Shown: in pieces, positions 45,628 to 53,592 of the stretch
How positions within the stretch are numbered: the first letter of the stretch is position 1
Layout: every line of letters starts with the position of its first letter
NCBI RefSeq assembly: GCF_900573885.1
Contig: NZ_UPSE01000306.1
Coordinates: 62,001 to 126,000 of the forward strand
DNA length: 64,000 nt
Direction: 5' to 3'
Source: Pseudomonas viridiflava
GTDB taxonomy: Bacteria > Pseudomonadota > Gammaproteobacteria > Pseudomonadales > Pseudomonadaceae
Program-made: the position numbers and the translations under genes
Notes under the pieces: model-generated
What the model was told of the DNA's origin: nothing
Database searches by the model: none
Seen by the model: the letters and a program-made list of their open reading frames with translations, nothing else

Positions 45628-48600
45628 ATGGGCGACATCATCACCAGCAAAAGCGTACGCAGCGTGTGCCCTTATTGCGGCGTGGGCTGCGGCATTGTCA
45701 TGCAGGTGGAAAACAACCTGATCGTCAAACTGTCCGGCGACAAACAGCACCCCACCAACGCCGGCCGGCTATGCACCAAGGGCAGCACCTGCGGGCAAGC
45801 GGTGGCCAACAGCGGGCGCATGGAACACGCCTTTATGCGTCAGGAGCGCAACCGCGACCCGGTGCGCGTGGGCATCGACCAAGCCATCGAGGCCACGGCC
45901 AGCCGCTTGCGCAGCATCATCGACACCCACGGGCCAGATGCCGTGGCCTTGTATGTGTCCGGGCAAATGTCGCTGGAAGCCCAGTACCTGGCGAACAAAC
46001 TGGCGAAAGGCTTTATCCGCAGCCGGCATATCGAATCGAACTCGCGGCTGTGCATGGCCAGCGCCGGCAGCGGCTACAAACTGTCGCTCGGCGCCGACGG
46101 CCCGCCCGGCTCGTACGACGATTTCGAGCACAGCGATGTGTTTGTGGTGATTGGCTCGAACATGGCCGACTGTCACCCGATTCTGTTTCTGCGCCTGCTC
46201 GACCGCTTGAAGGCCGGCGCCAAACTGGTGGTCATCGACCCGCGCCGCAGCGCCACGGCGGACAAGGCCGATCTGTTTCTGCAGATTCGCCCCGGCACCG
46301 ACCTGGCTCTGCTCAATGGCCTGCTACACCTGCTGGTCGCCAACGGCCACAGCGACAAAACCTTTATCGAATCCTTCACCGACGGCTGGGAGGTGATGGA
46401 CGATTTTCTCGCCCAGTACACACCCGCCTACGTTGCCGAGATCACCGGCCTGGCCGAAGCTGACATACGCCAGACCGCGCAATGGATTGGTGAAGCCGCC
46501 AACTGGATGAGCTGCTGGACCATGGGCCTGAACCAGAGCATTCATGGCACCTGGCACACCAACGCGCTGTGCAACCTGCACTTGGCCACCGGCGCCATTT
46601 GCCGGCCGGGCAGCGGACCGTTTTCCCTCACCGGCCAGCCGAACGCCATGGGCGGCCGCGAGATGGGCTACATGGGCCCCGGTCTGCCCGGGCAGCGCTC
46701 GGCGCTGGTGGCCGACGACCGCCAGTTCATCGAACAGCTGTGGGCACTGCAGCCCGGCGCCCTACGCGCCGAAGCCGGCGACGGCACGGTGGCGATGTTC
46801 GAGCAGATGAAAGCCGGGGCGATCAAGGCCTGCTGGATTATCTGCACCAACCCGGTGGCCAGCGCGCCCAATCGGCAGACGGTTATCGAGGCGCTGCAAG
46901 CCGCCGAGCTGGTGATCACCCAGGACGCTTACCTCGACACCGAAACCAACCGCTACGCCGACATTCTGCTGCCCGGCGCGCTGTGGGCCGAGGCCGAGGG
47001 CGTGATGATCAACTCCGAGCGCAACCTCACCCTGATGCAGGCCGCCGTGCAGCCACCCGGCGACACCCTGCCCGATTGGCAACTGATCGCCCGCGTGGCC
47101 TGCGCCATGGGCTATAGCGAGGCGTTCAGCTACACCAGCGCTGAGCAGGTATTCGAAGAAATCAAACAGGCTGCCAACCCCGGCACCGGCTACGACATTC
47201 GCGGTGCCAGCTACGCCCGCTTGCAACAGGCGCCGGTGCAATGGCCATGCGCGAGCGAAACGGCTGGCGAGCGCAACCCCATTCGCTACCGCAACGAACA
47301 GACCCTGCGGTTTCCCACCGCCAGCGGCAAAGCGCAGTTCTTCGCCCGCCCTTATCTGCCGCCCGCCGAACTGCCCGACGACGACTACCCGCTGGTGCTC
47401 AATACTGGCCGCGTGCAGCACCAGTGGCACACGCTGACCAAGACCGGCAAGGTGCCGAGCCTGAACAAACTCAACCCCGGCCCGTTCGTGGAAATTCACC
47501 CCAGCGACGCTGCACGCCTGGGCATTCGTGCCGGCGGCAAGGTGGAAATCCGCTCTCGGCGCGGCCGCGCGGTGTTGCCGGCCGTGGTCAGCGACCGGGT
47601 GCAGTTGGGCAACTGCTTTGCGCCGTTCCACTGGAACGATGTGTTTGGCGAACAGTTGGCAATCAACGCCGTAACCAGCGACGCCATCGACCCGATTTCC
47701 CTGCAGCCAGCGTTCAAATTCTGCGCCGTCGCCTTGCACCCCGTGAGCACGCCAGACCAAGCGTTGCCCCCGCCCTCTGCCAAGGAATTTGCTCCGATGA
47801 CAATCGACGCATTCGCCCGCCAGCTCAACCTCGACAGCCCGGCACCACTGGCGCTGGCCAGCGAAGAGCAGCTGTATATGCAAGGCTTTCTGCTGGGCCT
47901 GCGCAACGAGCAGGCACGCCAGGCCGGCGTGCCCACGCTGCCGGCCAGCGCGCCCTTTGCGCCAGAGAATCGCCTGCTGGTCAACGGTCTGCTGGCCGGG
48001 TTGTTCTCCCGCGCCGCTGAAGTGCCCAGCGCGCCAACCGACAGCGGCGAGGCGTCGTGGCTGGTGCTCTGGGCTTCGCAAACCGGCAACAGCGAAACCC
48101 TTGCCGCCACCTGCGCCGAACGCTTGGGCAGCGCCGGGCAGCGGGCGAAGTTGCAAGCCATGGACGAGGCCAAGCTGGACGACCTGCGCAACGCTGCCGG
48201 CGTGCTGTTAGTGACCAGCACCTTTGGCGACGGCGACCCGCCCGACAACGCCAGCGACTTCTGGCACAGCCTGCAAAGCGCCGAGGCCGACGCGCTGGTC
48301 AACAGCCGCTTCAGCGTGTTGGCCCTGGGCGATTCGAGCTACCAGCAATTCTGCGGCTTCGGCCGCAAGCTCGACGAACGCCTGGCAGCCCTCGGTGCCG
48401 AGCGCTTGCAGCCGCGCCTGGAATGCGAGCCGGACTTCCACGCCCCCGCCGAACAATGGCTGACGCAGCTGTGCAGCCGCTTCGCCAGTAACGCCGCCGC
48501 GCCCACCCTGCTGCGTCCGACGCCAAGCGAGAGCAGCACCTACAACCGCGCCAATCCGTTGCGGACTCGCCTGGTATATAACCAGGTGCTCAACGGTCCA

Positions 48601-49656
48601 GGCTCAGTCAAAGAAACCCGCCACCTGGCCTTCGACCTAACCGGGCACGACTTCCCCTACCAAGCCGGCGATGCATTGGGGGTGTGGCCGAGCAACGACA
48701 CCGCGCTGGTCGATGAACTGCTCGCCACCCTGCGGCTTGATGGCGACAGCCCCGTCGAACTCGACAATCAGCCACCCATGCCGCTGCGTGAAGCCCTGAC
48801 CGAGCACCTGGAAATCGCCCGCATCAGCCCCGACCTGCTGCGCCGCGTGGCCGGACACAACGGCAGTCCGTTCCTGGAAGAACTGCTGCACGAAGGCAAT
48901 CAGGCTGCGCTGCAAGATTGGCTATGGGGGCGCCAGGTGCCGACACTGCTGCGCGAATACCCCATCGCCCTCGACGCGCAGCAACTGGCGCGCCTGCTCA
49001 AACCCTTGCAACCGCGCCTGTACTCAATCAGCTCCAGCCCGACCGTGACGCCCAACGAAGTGCACCTGACCGTGGCCGTGGTGCGCTACCAGCATCAAGG
49101 CCAGGCCCGTGGCGGCGTGTGCTCGACCTTTCTCGCCGACCGCGCCGCCAACACGGGCGTGCGCATCTTCCTGCAACGCTCCACCCACTTCCGCCCGCCG
49201 CAAGACCCGGCCACGCCACTGATCATGATCGGCCCCGGCACCGGCATCGCCCCGTTCCGCGCCTTTTTGCAGGAACGTCAGGCCCAGGGCGGCACCGGCA
49301 AGAACTGGTTGTTCTTCGGCGAGCAGCGCGCCGTGAGCGACTTCTACTACCACGACGAACTGCGCACCTGGCAACGCAGCGGCCTGCTCACCCGCCTGGA
49401 CACCGCCTTCTCGCGCGACCAGGCCGAGAAGATTTACGTGCAACAACGCATGCTCGAAGAAGGCGCCGCCCTCTGGCAATGGCTGCAACAAGGCGCCTAC
49501 GTATGCGTGTGCGGGGATGCCAGCCGCATGGCCAAAGACGTGGACGCGGCGCTGAAAAAGATCGTGCAAGTGCACGGCAAAATGACCGCTGGGGCGGCTA
49601 CGTTGTATGTGAGTGGGATGAGCAAGGATCGGCGGTATTTGCGGGATGTTTATTAG
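45628..49656 (+). CDS. Fused assimilatory nitrate reductase / CysJ-like flavoprotein
   Basis: The ATG at 45628 (MGDIITSKSVRS), with a GGGGAA ribosome site, gives 1,342 residues. Residues 1-~740 are a molybdopterin (bis-MGD) oxidoreductase with an N-terminal [4Fe-4S] motif CPYCGVGCGIVMQ ... GRLCTKGSTCG. Residues ~805-950 are flavodoxin-like (LVLWASQTGNSETLA, STFGDGDPPDN). From ~970 a sulfite-reductase-type FAD/NADPH reductase follows (YQAGDALGVWPSND, RLYSISSSP ~1129, GPGTGIAPFRAFLQER, VCGDASRMAKDVD). The chain can in principle pass electrons from NAD(P)H through FAD and FMN to the iron-sulfur and Mo centre, reducing nitrate to nitrite in one polypeptide. This fusion is annotated in many Pseudomonas genomes. 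It lies divergent from nirBD and is controlled by the leader described above. Confidence 0.96.
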   Translation: MGDIITSKSVRSVCPYCGVGCGIVMQVENNLIVKLSGDKQHPTNAGRLCTKGSTCGQAVANSGRMEHAFMRQERNRDPVRVGIDQAIEATASRLRSIIDTHGPDAVALYVSGQMSLEAQYLANKLAKGFIRSRHIESNSRLCMASAGSGYKLSLGADGPPGSYDDFEHSDVFVVIGSNMADCHPILFLRLLDRLKAGAKLVVIDPRRSATADKADLFLQIRPGTDLALLNGLLHLLVANGHSDKTFIESFTDGWEVMDDFLAQYTPAYVAEITGLAEADIRQTAQWIGEAANWMSCWTMGLNQSIHGTWHTNALCNLHLATGAICRPGSGPFSLTGQPNAMGGREMGYMGPGLPGQRSALVADDRQFIEQLWALQPGALRAEAGDGTVAMFEQMKAGAIKACWIICTNPVASAPNRQTVIEALQAAELVITQDAYLDTETNRYADILLPGALWAEAEGVMINSERNLTLMQAAVQPPGDTLPDWQLIARVACAMGYSEAFSYTSAEQVFEEIKQAANPGTGYDIRGASYARLQQAPVQWPCASETAGERNPIRYRNEQTLRFPTASGKAQFFARPYLPPAELPDDDYPLVLNTGRVQHQWHTLTKTGKVPSLNKLNPGPFVEIHPSDAARLGIRAGGKVEIRSRRGRAVLPAVVSDRVQLGNCFAPFHWNDVFGEQLAINAVTSDAIDPISLQPAFKFCAVALHPVSTPDQALPPPSAKEFAPMTIDAFARQLNLDSPAPLALASEEQLYMQGFLLGLRNEQARQAGVPTLPASAPFAPENRLLVNGLLAGLFSRAAEVPSAPTDSGEASWLVLWASQTGNSETLAATCAERLGSAGQRAKLQAMDEAKLDDLRNAAGVLLVTSTFGDGDPPDNASDFWHSLQSAEADALVNSRFSVLALGDSSYQQFCGFGRKLDERLAALGAERLQPRLECEPDFHAPAEQWLTQLCSRFASNAAAPTLLRPTPSESSTYNRANPLRTRLVYNQVLNGPGSVKETRHLAFDLTGHDFPYQAGDALGVWPSNDTALVDELLATLRLDGDSPVELDNQPPMPLREALTEHLEIARISPDLLRRVAGHNGSPFLEELLHEGNQAALQDWLWGRQVPTLLREYPIALDAQQLARLLKPLQPRLYSISSSPTVTPNEVHLTVAVVRYQHQGQARGGVCSTFLADRAANTGVRIFLQRSTHFRPPQDPATPLIMIGPGTGIAPFRAFLQERQAQGGTGKNWLFFGEQRAVSDFYYHDELRTWQRSGLLTRLDTAFSRDQAEKIYVQQRMLEEGAALWQWLQQGAYVCVCGDASRMAKDVDAALKKIVQVHGKMTAGAATLYVSGMSKDRRYLRDVY

Positions 49657-49688
49657 CGGCGCGCATTGCCTGTTGGATGTTTGTCAGG

Positions 49689-49795
49689 GCATCAATTCTG
49701 GATCCCCGCCTGCGCGGGGATGACGGAGGTTTTTGTAACGATCACCGTCATCCCCGCGCAGGCGGCGGTCCGGCGATCCGGGATCCAGAATCTCA
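49689..49795. repeat. Inverted GGATCCCCGCCTGCGCGGGGATGACGG-type intergenic repeat
   Basis: Two inverted copies (about 49689-49724 and 49748-49795) of a widespread palindromic element lie between the nitrate reductase gene and the nasS promoter. The same family occurs twice more at 51780-52050. The right copy carries a short insertion (GGTCCGGCGATC). Confidence 0.8.
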
Positions 49796-49812
49796 AGGCT
49801 ATCCACGATATC

Positions 49813-49828
49813 CGGCACACCCTTTGCT
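49813..49828 (+). promoter_or_regulatory. Sigma-54 promoter of nasST
   Basis: CGGCACACCCTTTGCT has GG (49814-49815) and GC (49826-49827) 10 nt apart, a good -24/-12 match. Expected transcription start is near 49839. Confidence 0.7.
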
Positions 49829-49867
49829 CTCACCATTCCCAAAGGCCACCATCAGGCCAACCCCAGT

Positions 49868-49928
49868 CATGACAACGGCGTCGTGCGCAACTGGCCCTCC
49901 AGGCCGGACGCTACGGCGCTTTTTTTTT
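49868..49928 (+). terminator. NasT-type hexaloop hairpin and leader terminator before nasS
   Basis: The hairpin CATGAC-AACGGC-GTCGTG (49868-49885) has a 6-bp stem and an A1/G4 hexaloop. Its 3' arm overlaps GCGTCGTGCG (49878-49887), which can pair with CGCTACGGCGC just before nine T (49920-49928), with an inner CTGGCC/GGCCGG stem. An upstream P1 with a clear hexaloop is not obvious; GGCC-ACCATCA-GGCC at 49843-49857 has seven loop bases. Confidence 0.7.
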
Positions 49929-49947
49929 GCAATACGGGAACAGCGCC

Positions 49948-51153
49948 ATGAGCGATTCAAGCAATCCCCTCGATGCCCTTCACGCCCTCGCCTGGGTGGC
50001 CGGCAGCGATGCGCCGGAAAAGAATGTGCTGAACCTGGGCTTTATGCCGCTGAGCGATTGCGCGTCGGTGGTGGTTGCCGCCACGCAAGGGTTTGCGCAG
50101 CCCTATGGCCTGACGCTCAACCTCAAACGCCAAAGCTCGTGGGCCGGCCTCAGTGACAAGCTGCTGTGCGGTGAACTCGACGCCGCCCACAGCCTGTACG
50201 GCATGGTGTACGCCCTGCAACTGGGCATCAGCGGGGCGCCGGCCACCGACATGGCGGTGCTCATGGGGCTCAACCAGAACGGCCAGAGCATCAACCTCTC
50301 GCAACCGCTGAAAGAAGCCGGCGTGACCACTGCCAGTGCACTGAATGTGCGCGCGCACCAAAGCGGCTCAAAACTGACGTTCGCGCAAACCTTCCCGACC
50401 GGCACCCACGCCATGTGGTTGTACTACTGGCTGGCGAGCCAGGGCATTCATCCGCTGCAGGACGTGAACAGTGTGGTGGTGCCACCGCCGCAAATGCTCG
50501 CCCACCTGCAGGCCGGGCGTATCGATGGGTTCTGCGTGGGCGAACCCTGGGGCGCGCACGCCATCGCCCATGAACAAGGCTTTACCGTCACCACCAGCCA
50601 GGCGATCTGGCCGGAGCATCCGGAAAAAGTGCTGGCCAGCACCCGCGCGTTTGTCGAGGAATACCCCAACACCGCGCGCGCGTTGGTAATGGCCGTGCTG
50701 GAAGCCAGCCGCTTTATTGAAGAAAGCCCGGAGAACCGCCGCAGCACCGCGCAGTTGCTCAGCGCCAGCGAGTTTCTCGATGCGCCGGTCAGCAGCATCG
50801 AACCACGCCTGCTTGGCCGCTACAGCGACGGCCTGGGCGCCAGCTGGCACGACGACCACGCCCTGCGCTTCCACGCCAACGGTGCGGCGAACTTCCCGTA
50901 CCTGTCGGACGGCATGTGGTTCATGACCCAGTTCCGCCGCTGGGGCCTGCTGCGCGAAGACCCGGATTACCTCGCCGTGGCGCACCAGGTGCAGCAGCTT
51001 GAGCTCTATAGCCGCGCGGCCGGCAGTCTGGAAATTGGCTTACCGGCCTCGCCAATGCGCAGCAGCCAGTTGCTCGACGGCAGCGTATGGGACGGCAGCG
51101 ACCCCGCCGCCTACGCCCGCAGCTTTGCCCTGCATGCCCTTAGCGATCAGTAA
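49948..51153 (+). CDS. nasS: NasS-type nitrate/nitrite sensor (ABC-binding-protein-like, cytoplasmic)
   Basis: The ATG at 49948 (MSDSSNPLDALHALAWVAG) with a GGGAA site is preferred over an upstream in-frame codon at 49927. The 401-residue product is related to nitrate-binding proteins of the NrtA type (LNLGFMPLSDCASVVVAATQGF, LDAAHSLYGMVYALQLGI, IDGFCVGEPWGAHAIAHEQGF) but has no signal peptide, as expected of a soluble sensor. In known systems NasS binds NasT and releases it when nitrate or nitrite is bound. nasT follows 15 nt downstream. The gene itself has a NasT-type leader, suggesting autoregulation. Confidence 0.92.
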   Translation: MSDSSNPLDALHALAWVAGSDAPEKNVLNLGFMPLSDCASVVVAATQGFAQPYGLTLNLKRQSSWAGLSDKLLCGELDAAHSLYGMVYALQLGISGAPATDMAVLMGLNQNGQSINLSQPLKEAGVTTASALNVRAHQSGSKLTFAQTFPTGTHAMWLYYWLASQGIHPLQDVNSVVVPPPQMLAHLQAGRIDGFCVGEPWGAHAIAHEQGFTVTTSQAIWPEHPEKVLASTRAFVEEYPNTARALVMAVLEASRFIEESPENRRSTAQLLSASEFLDAPVSSIEPRLLGRYSDGLGASWHDDHALRFHANGAANFPYLSDGMWFMTQFRRWGLLREDPDYLAVAHQVQQLELYSRAAGSLEIGLPASPMRSSQLLDGSVWDGSDPAAYARSFALHALSDQ

Positions 51154-51168
51154 GCGGAGCCGCCTGCC

Positions 51169-51744
51169 ATGTTGCGAATTCTGCTGATCAACGACACCTC
51201 CAAGAAAGTCGGGCGCCTGCGCGCCGCCTTGAGCGAAGCCGGCTTCGAGGTGATCGACGAATCCGGCCTGACCATCGACCTGCCCGCCCGCGTGGAAGCC
51301 GTGCGCCCCGACGTGGTGCTGATCGACACCGAATCGCCGAGCCGCGACGTGATGGAGCAAGTGGTACTGGTCAGCCGCGACCAGCCACGGCCGATTGTGA
51401 TGTTCACCGACGAGCACGACCCGGACGTGATGCGTCAGGCGATTAAATCCGGCGTCAGCGCGTACATCGTTGAAGGCATTCACGCCCAGCGATTGCAGCC
51501 GATCATGGACGTGGCCATGGCCCGCTTCGAAAGCGACCAGACCCTGCGCGCCCAACTGCACGCCCGCGACCAGCAACTGGCCGAACGCAAACGCGTGGAA
51601 CTGGCCAAGGGGCTGCTGATGAAGATGAAAGACATCAATGAGGATGAGGCTTACACCCTGATGCGTAGGCAGGCGATGAGTCGGCAGCAGAAGTTGATTC
51701 AGGTGGCGGAGCAGATTATTGCGATGAGTGAAATGTTGAATTAA
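51169..51744 (+). CDS. nasT: NasT-type ANTAR antiterminator
   Basis: This 191-residue protein has a receiver-like N-terminal domain (LRILLINDTSKKVGRLRAAL, putative Asp near 53 in LIDTESPSRD) and a C-terminal ANTAR RNA-binding domain (~130-185: LAERKRVELAKGLLMKMKDI, then NEDEAYTLMRRQAMSRQQKL). It is preceded by a GGAG site 15 nt after nasS. Family members bind paired hexaloop hairpins and prevent termination in the leaders of nitrate-assimilation operons. Leaders of this kind are seen at nirB, the nitrate reductase gene, nasS and the transporter gene in this window. Confidence 0.95.
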   Translation: MLRILLINDTSKKVGRLRAALSEAGFEVIDESGLTIDLPARVEAVRPDVVLIDTESPSRDVMEQVVLVSRDQPRPIVMFTDEHDPDVMRQAIKSGVSAYIVEGIHAQRLQPIMDVAMARFESDQTLRAQLHARDQQLAERKRVELAKGLLMKMKDINEDEAYTLMRRQAMSRQQKLIQVAEQIIAMSEMLN

Positions 51745-51745
51745 G

Positions 51746-52110
51746 CCTTTCGCCGCAGCTCCGGTGTCTCTTCCGAAACTCTGGATTCCCGCCTTCGCGG
51801 GAACGACGGAGGTGTATTGGAGAACACCGTCATTCCCGCGCAGGCGGGAATCCAGAATCTCGAGTCGTACACGATGGTGCGCACCCCGCGTCAGGCGAAC
51901 CCACGGAGCAGATCTGCGATCTTGAATTGACGACCCTTTCGCCGCAGCACCGGTGTCTCCTCCAACACTCTGGATTCCCGCCTTCGCGGGAATGACGGTG
52001 TTCCCTCCCACCAACTCCGTCATTCCCGCGCAGGCGGGAATCCAGAATTTCGAGTCGTACACGATGGTGCGCCACCCGCCCCAGGCGCGCCAAAACGCAG
52101 CACCCGCTCC
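51746..52110. repeat. Tandem direct repeat (~189-bp period) containing palindromic elements
   Basis: The motif CCTTTCGCCGCAG(C)..CCGGTGTCTC begins at 51746 and again at 51935. Each unit contains an inverted pair of GGATTCCCGCCTTCGCGGGAA(C/T)GACGG elements and ends with CGAGTCGTACACGATGGTGCG (51862 and 52050). The region is intergenic between nasT and the transporter; I see no gene in it. Confidence 0.85.
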
Positions 52111-52166
52111 GAGAAAAACCGTCTAAAACTCCATAAAAACCCCATCCCAGAGCCCTCCACCAAACC

Positions 52167-52182
52167 TGGCACACAACCTGCT
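52167..52182 (+). promoter_or_regulatory. Sigma-54 promoter of the nitrate transporter operon
   Basis: TGGCACACAACCTGCT has GG (52168-52169) and GC (52180-52181) separated by 10 nt. Expected transcription start is near 52193, just before the first hexaloop hairpin. Confidence 0.75.
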
Positions 52183-52196
52183 CATACATCCGTACA

Positions 52197-52236
52197 GGTA
52201 GCCAACGGCGGTTGCCCCACCACGACAAAGACGTCG
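52197..52236 (+). promoter_or_regulatory. ANTAR (NasT) target hairpins in the transporter leader
   Basis: P1 is GGTAGCC-AACGGC-GGTTGCC (52197-52216, 7 pairs including G-U) and P2 is CGAC-AAAGAC-GTCG (52223-52236). Both hexaloops carry A1 and G4. They are 6 nt apart, the tightest pair in this window. P2 overlaps the terminator that follows. Confidence 0.78.
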
Positions 52237-52279
52237 CTATTCCCTAGGCCCAAGTGCCCGGCGGAATGCGGCGTTTTTT
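52232..52279 (+). terminator. Leader terminator (attenuator) of the nitrate transporter gene
   Basis: CGTCGCTATTCC (52232-52243) pairs with GGAATGCGGCG (52263-52273) with one bulged base and one G-U, followed by six T (52274-52279). It is 90 nt before the start codon. Its 5' arm includes the P2 3' arm. Confidence 0.75.
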
Positions 52280-52368
52280 GCGTTTTTGGCCCCGGTTTCG
52301 GGGAGGTGGTGCAGCCGTTAACGGCAGCCCACCTGCAAACACATTTCCTTTTGCAGATGAGGTGTTGA

Positions 52369-53583
52369 ATGAACAACAACAGTTTCTGGAAAGCCGGGCA
52401 CACCCCCACGCTGTTTGCGGCGTTCCTGTATTTCGATTTGAGCTTTATGGTCTGGTACCTGCTCGGCCCGATGGCGGTGCAGATTGCGACCGATCTGCAA
52501 CTGACCACCCAGCAGCGCGGGTTTATGGTCGCCACGCCGATTCTGGCCGGCGCGCTGCTGCGTTTTCTGATGGGCATGCTGGCCGATCAGGTGTCGCCGA
52601 AAACGGCGGGCATTTTTGGCCAGATCATTGTCATTGTTGCCTTGGCCGTTGCCTGGCAATTGGGCATTCATAGCTATGAGCAAGCGCTGCTGCTGGGCGT
52701 GTTCCTTGGCATGGCCGGCGCCTCGTTCGCGGTGGCGTTGCCGCTGGCCTCGCAGTGGTACCCGGCGGAGCATCAGGGCAAGGCCATGGGCATTGCCGGC
52801 GCCGGCAATTCGGGCACGGTGATCGCCGCGCTGGCGGCTCCCATTCTGGCGACGGCCTTCGGCTGGACCAACGTGTTCGGCCTGGCGCTGATTCCGCTGG
52901 TGTTGACGCTGGTGGCCTTCAGCCTGATGGCCCGCAACGCACCGAACCGCGCCAAGCCAAAATCCATGGGCGATTACTTCAAAGCCCTGGGTGACCGTGA
53001 CAGCTGGTGGTTTATGTTTTTCTACAGCGTCACCTTTGGCGGCTTTATCGGCCTGGCCAGCGCCCTGCCCGGCTATTTCCACGATCAATACGGCCTCAAC
53101 CCGGTGACCGCCGGTTACTACACCGCTGCCTGCGTGTTCGGTGGCAGCCTGATGCGTCCGCTAGGTGGCGCGCTGGCTGACCGCTTTGGCGGCATTCGCA
53201 CGCTGTTGGGCATGTACGCGGTGGCAGCCATCTGCATCGCGGCGGTGGGTTTCCACCTGTCCAGTTCGGTGGCGGCATTGGCCTTGTTCGTGGCGGCGAT
53301 GCTCGGCTTGGGCGCCGGCAACGGCGCGGTATTCCAGTTGGTGCCGCAGCGCTTTCGTAAGGAAATCGGCGTAATGACCGGCCTGATCGGCATGGCCGGC
53401 GGCATTGGCGGTTTCTTGCTGGCAGCGGGTCTGGGCGCGATCAAGCAAAACACCGGCGACTACCAACTGGGCCTGTGGTTGTTCGCCAGCCTCGGCGTAG
53501 TGGCCTGGTTTGGTCTGCACGGCGTGAAACGCCGCTGGAGAACCACCTGGGGTTCGGCCGCCTTCACCGCCGCACGCGTTTAA
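52369..53583 (+). CDS. NarK-type MFS nitrate/nitrite transporter
   Basis: This 404-residue membrane protein has about 12 hydrophobic segments. The N-terminal region (SFWKAGHTPTLFAAFLYFDLSF) and the Gly-rich signature stretches (GMAGASFAVALPLASQWYPAEHQGKAMGIAGAGNSGTV, split here by several residues; and GLGAGNGAVFQLVPQRF, GMAGGIGGFLLAAGLG) are typical of the nitrate/nitrite porter family. It should import nitrate for assimilation. A GAGG ribosome site precedes the ATG. The PP2C-kinase gene follows after 9 nt, so the two are co-transcribed. Confidence 0.95.
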   Translation: MNNNSFWKAGHTPTLFAAFLYFDLSFMVWYLLGPMAVQIATDLQLTTQQRGFMVATPILAGALLRFLMGMLADQVSPKTAGIFGQIIVIVALAVAWQLGIHSYEQALLLGVFLGMAGASFAVALPLASQWYPAEHQGKAMGIAGAGNSGTVIAALAAPILATAFGWTNVFGLALIPLVLTLVAFSLMARNAPNRAKPKSMGDYFKALGDRDSWWFMFFYSVTFGGFIGLASALPGYFHDQYGLNPVTAGYYTAACVFGGSLMRPLGGALADRFGGIRTLLGMYAVAAICIAAVGFHLSSSVAALALFVAAMLGLGAGNGAVFQLVPQRFRKEIGVMTGLIGMAGGIGGFLLAAGLGAIKQNTGDYQLGLWLFASLGVVAWFGLHGVKRRWRTTWGSAAFTAARV

Positions 53584-53592
53584 GCCCACACC

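Noticed and set aside
46762..48156. 464-codon minus-strand frame opposite the nitrate reductase
   Set aside because: Antisense shadow of the molybdopterin and flavodoxin domains.
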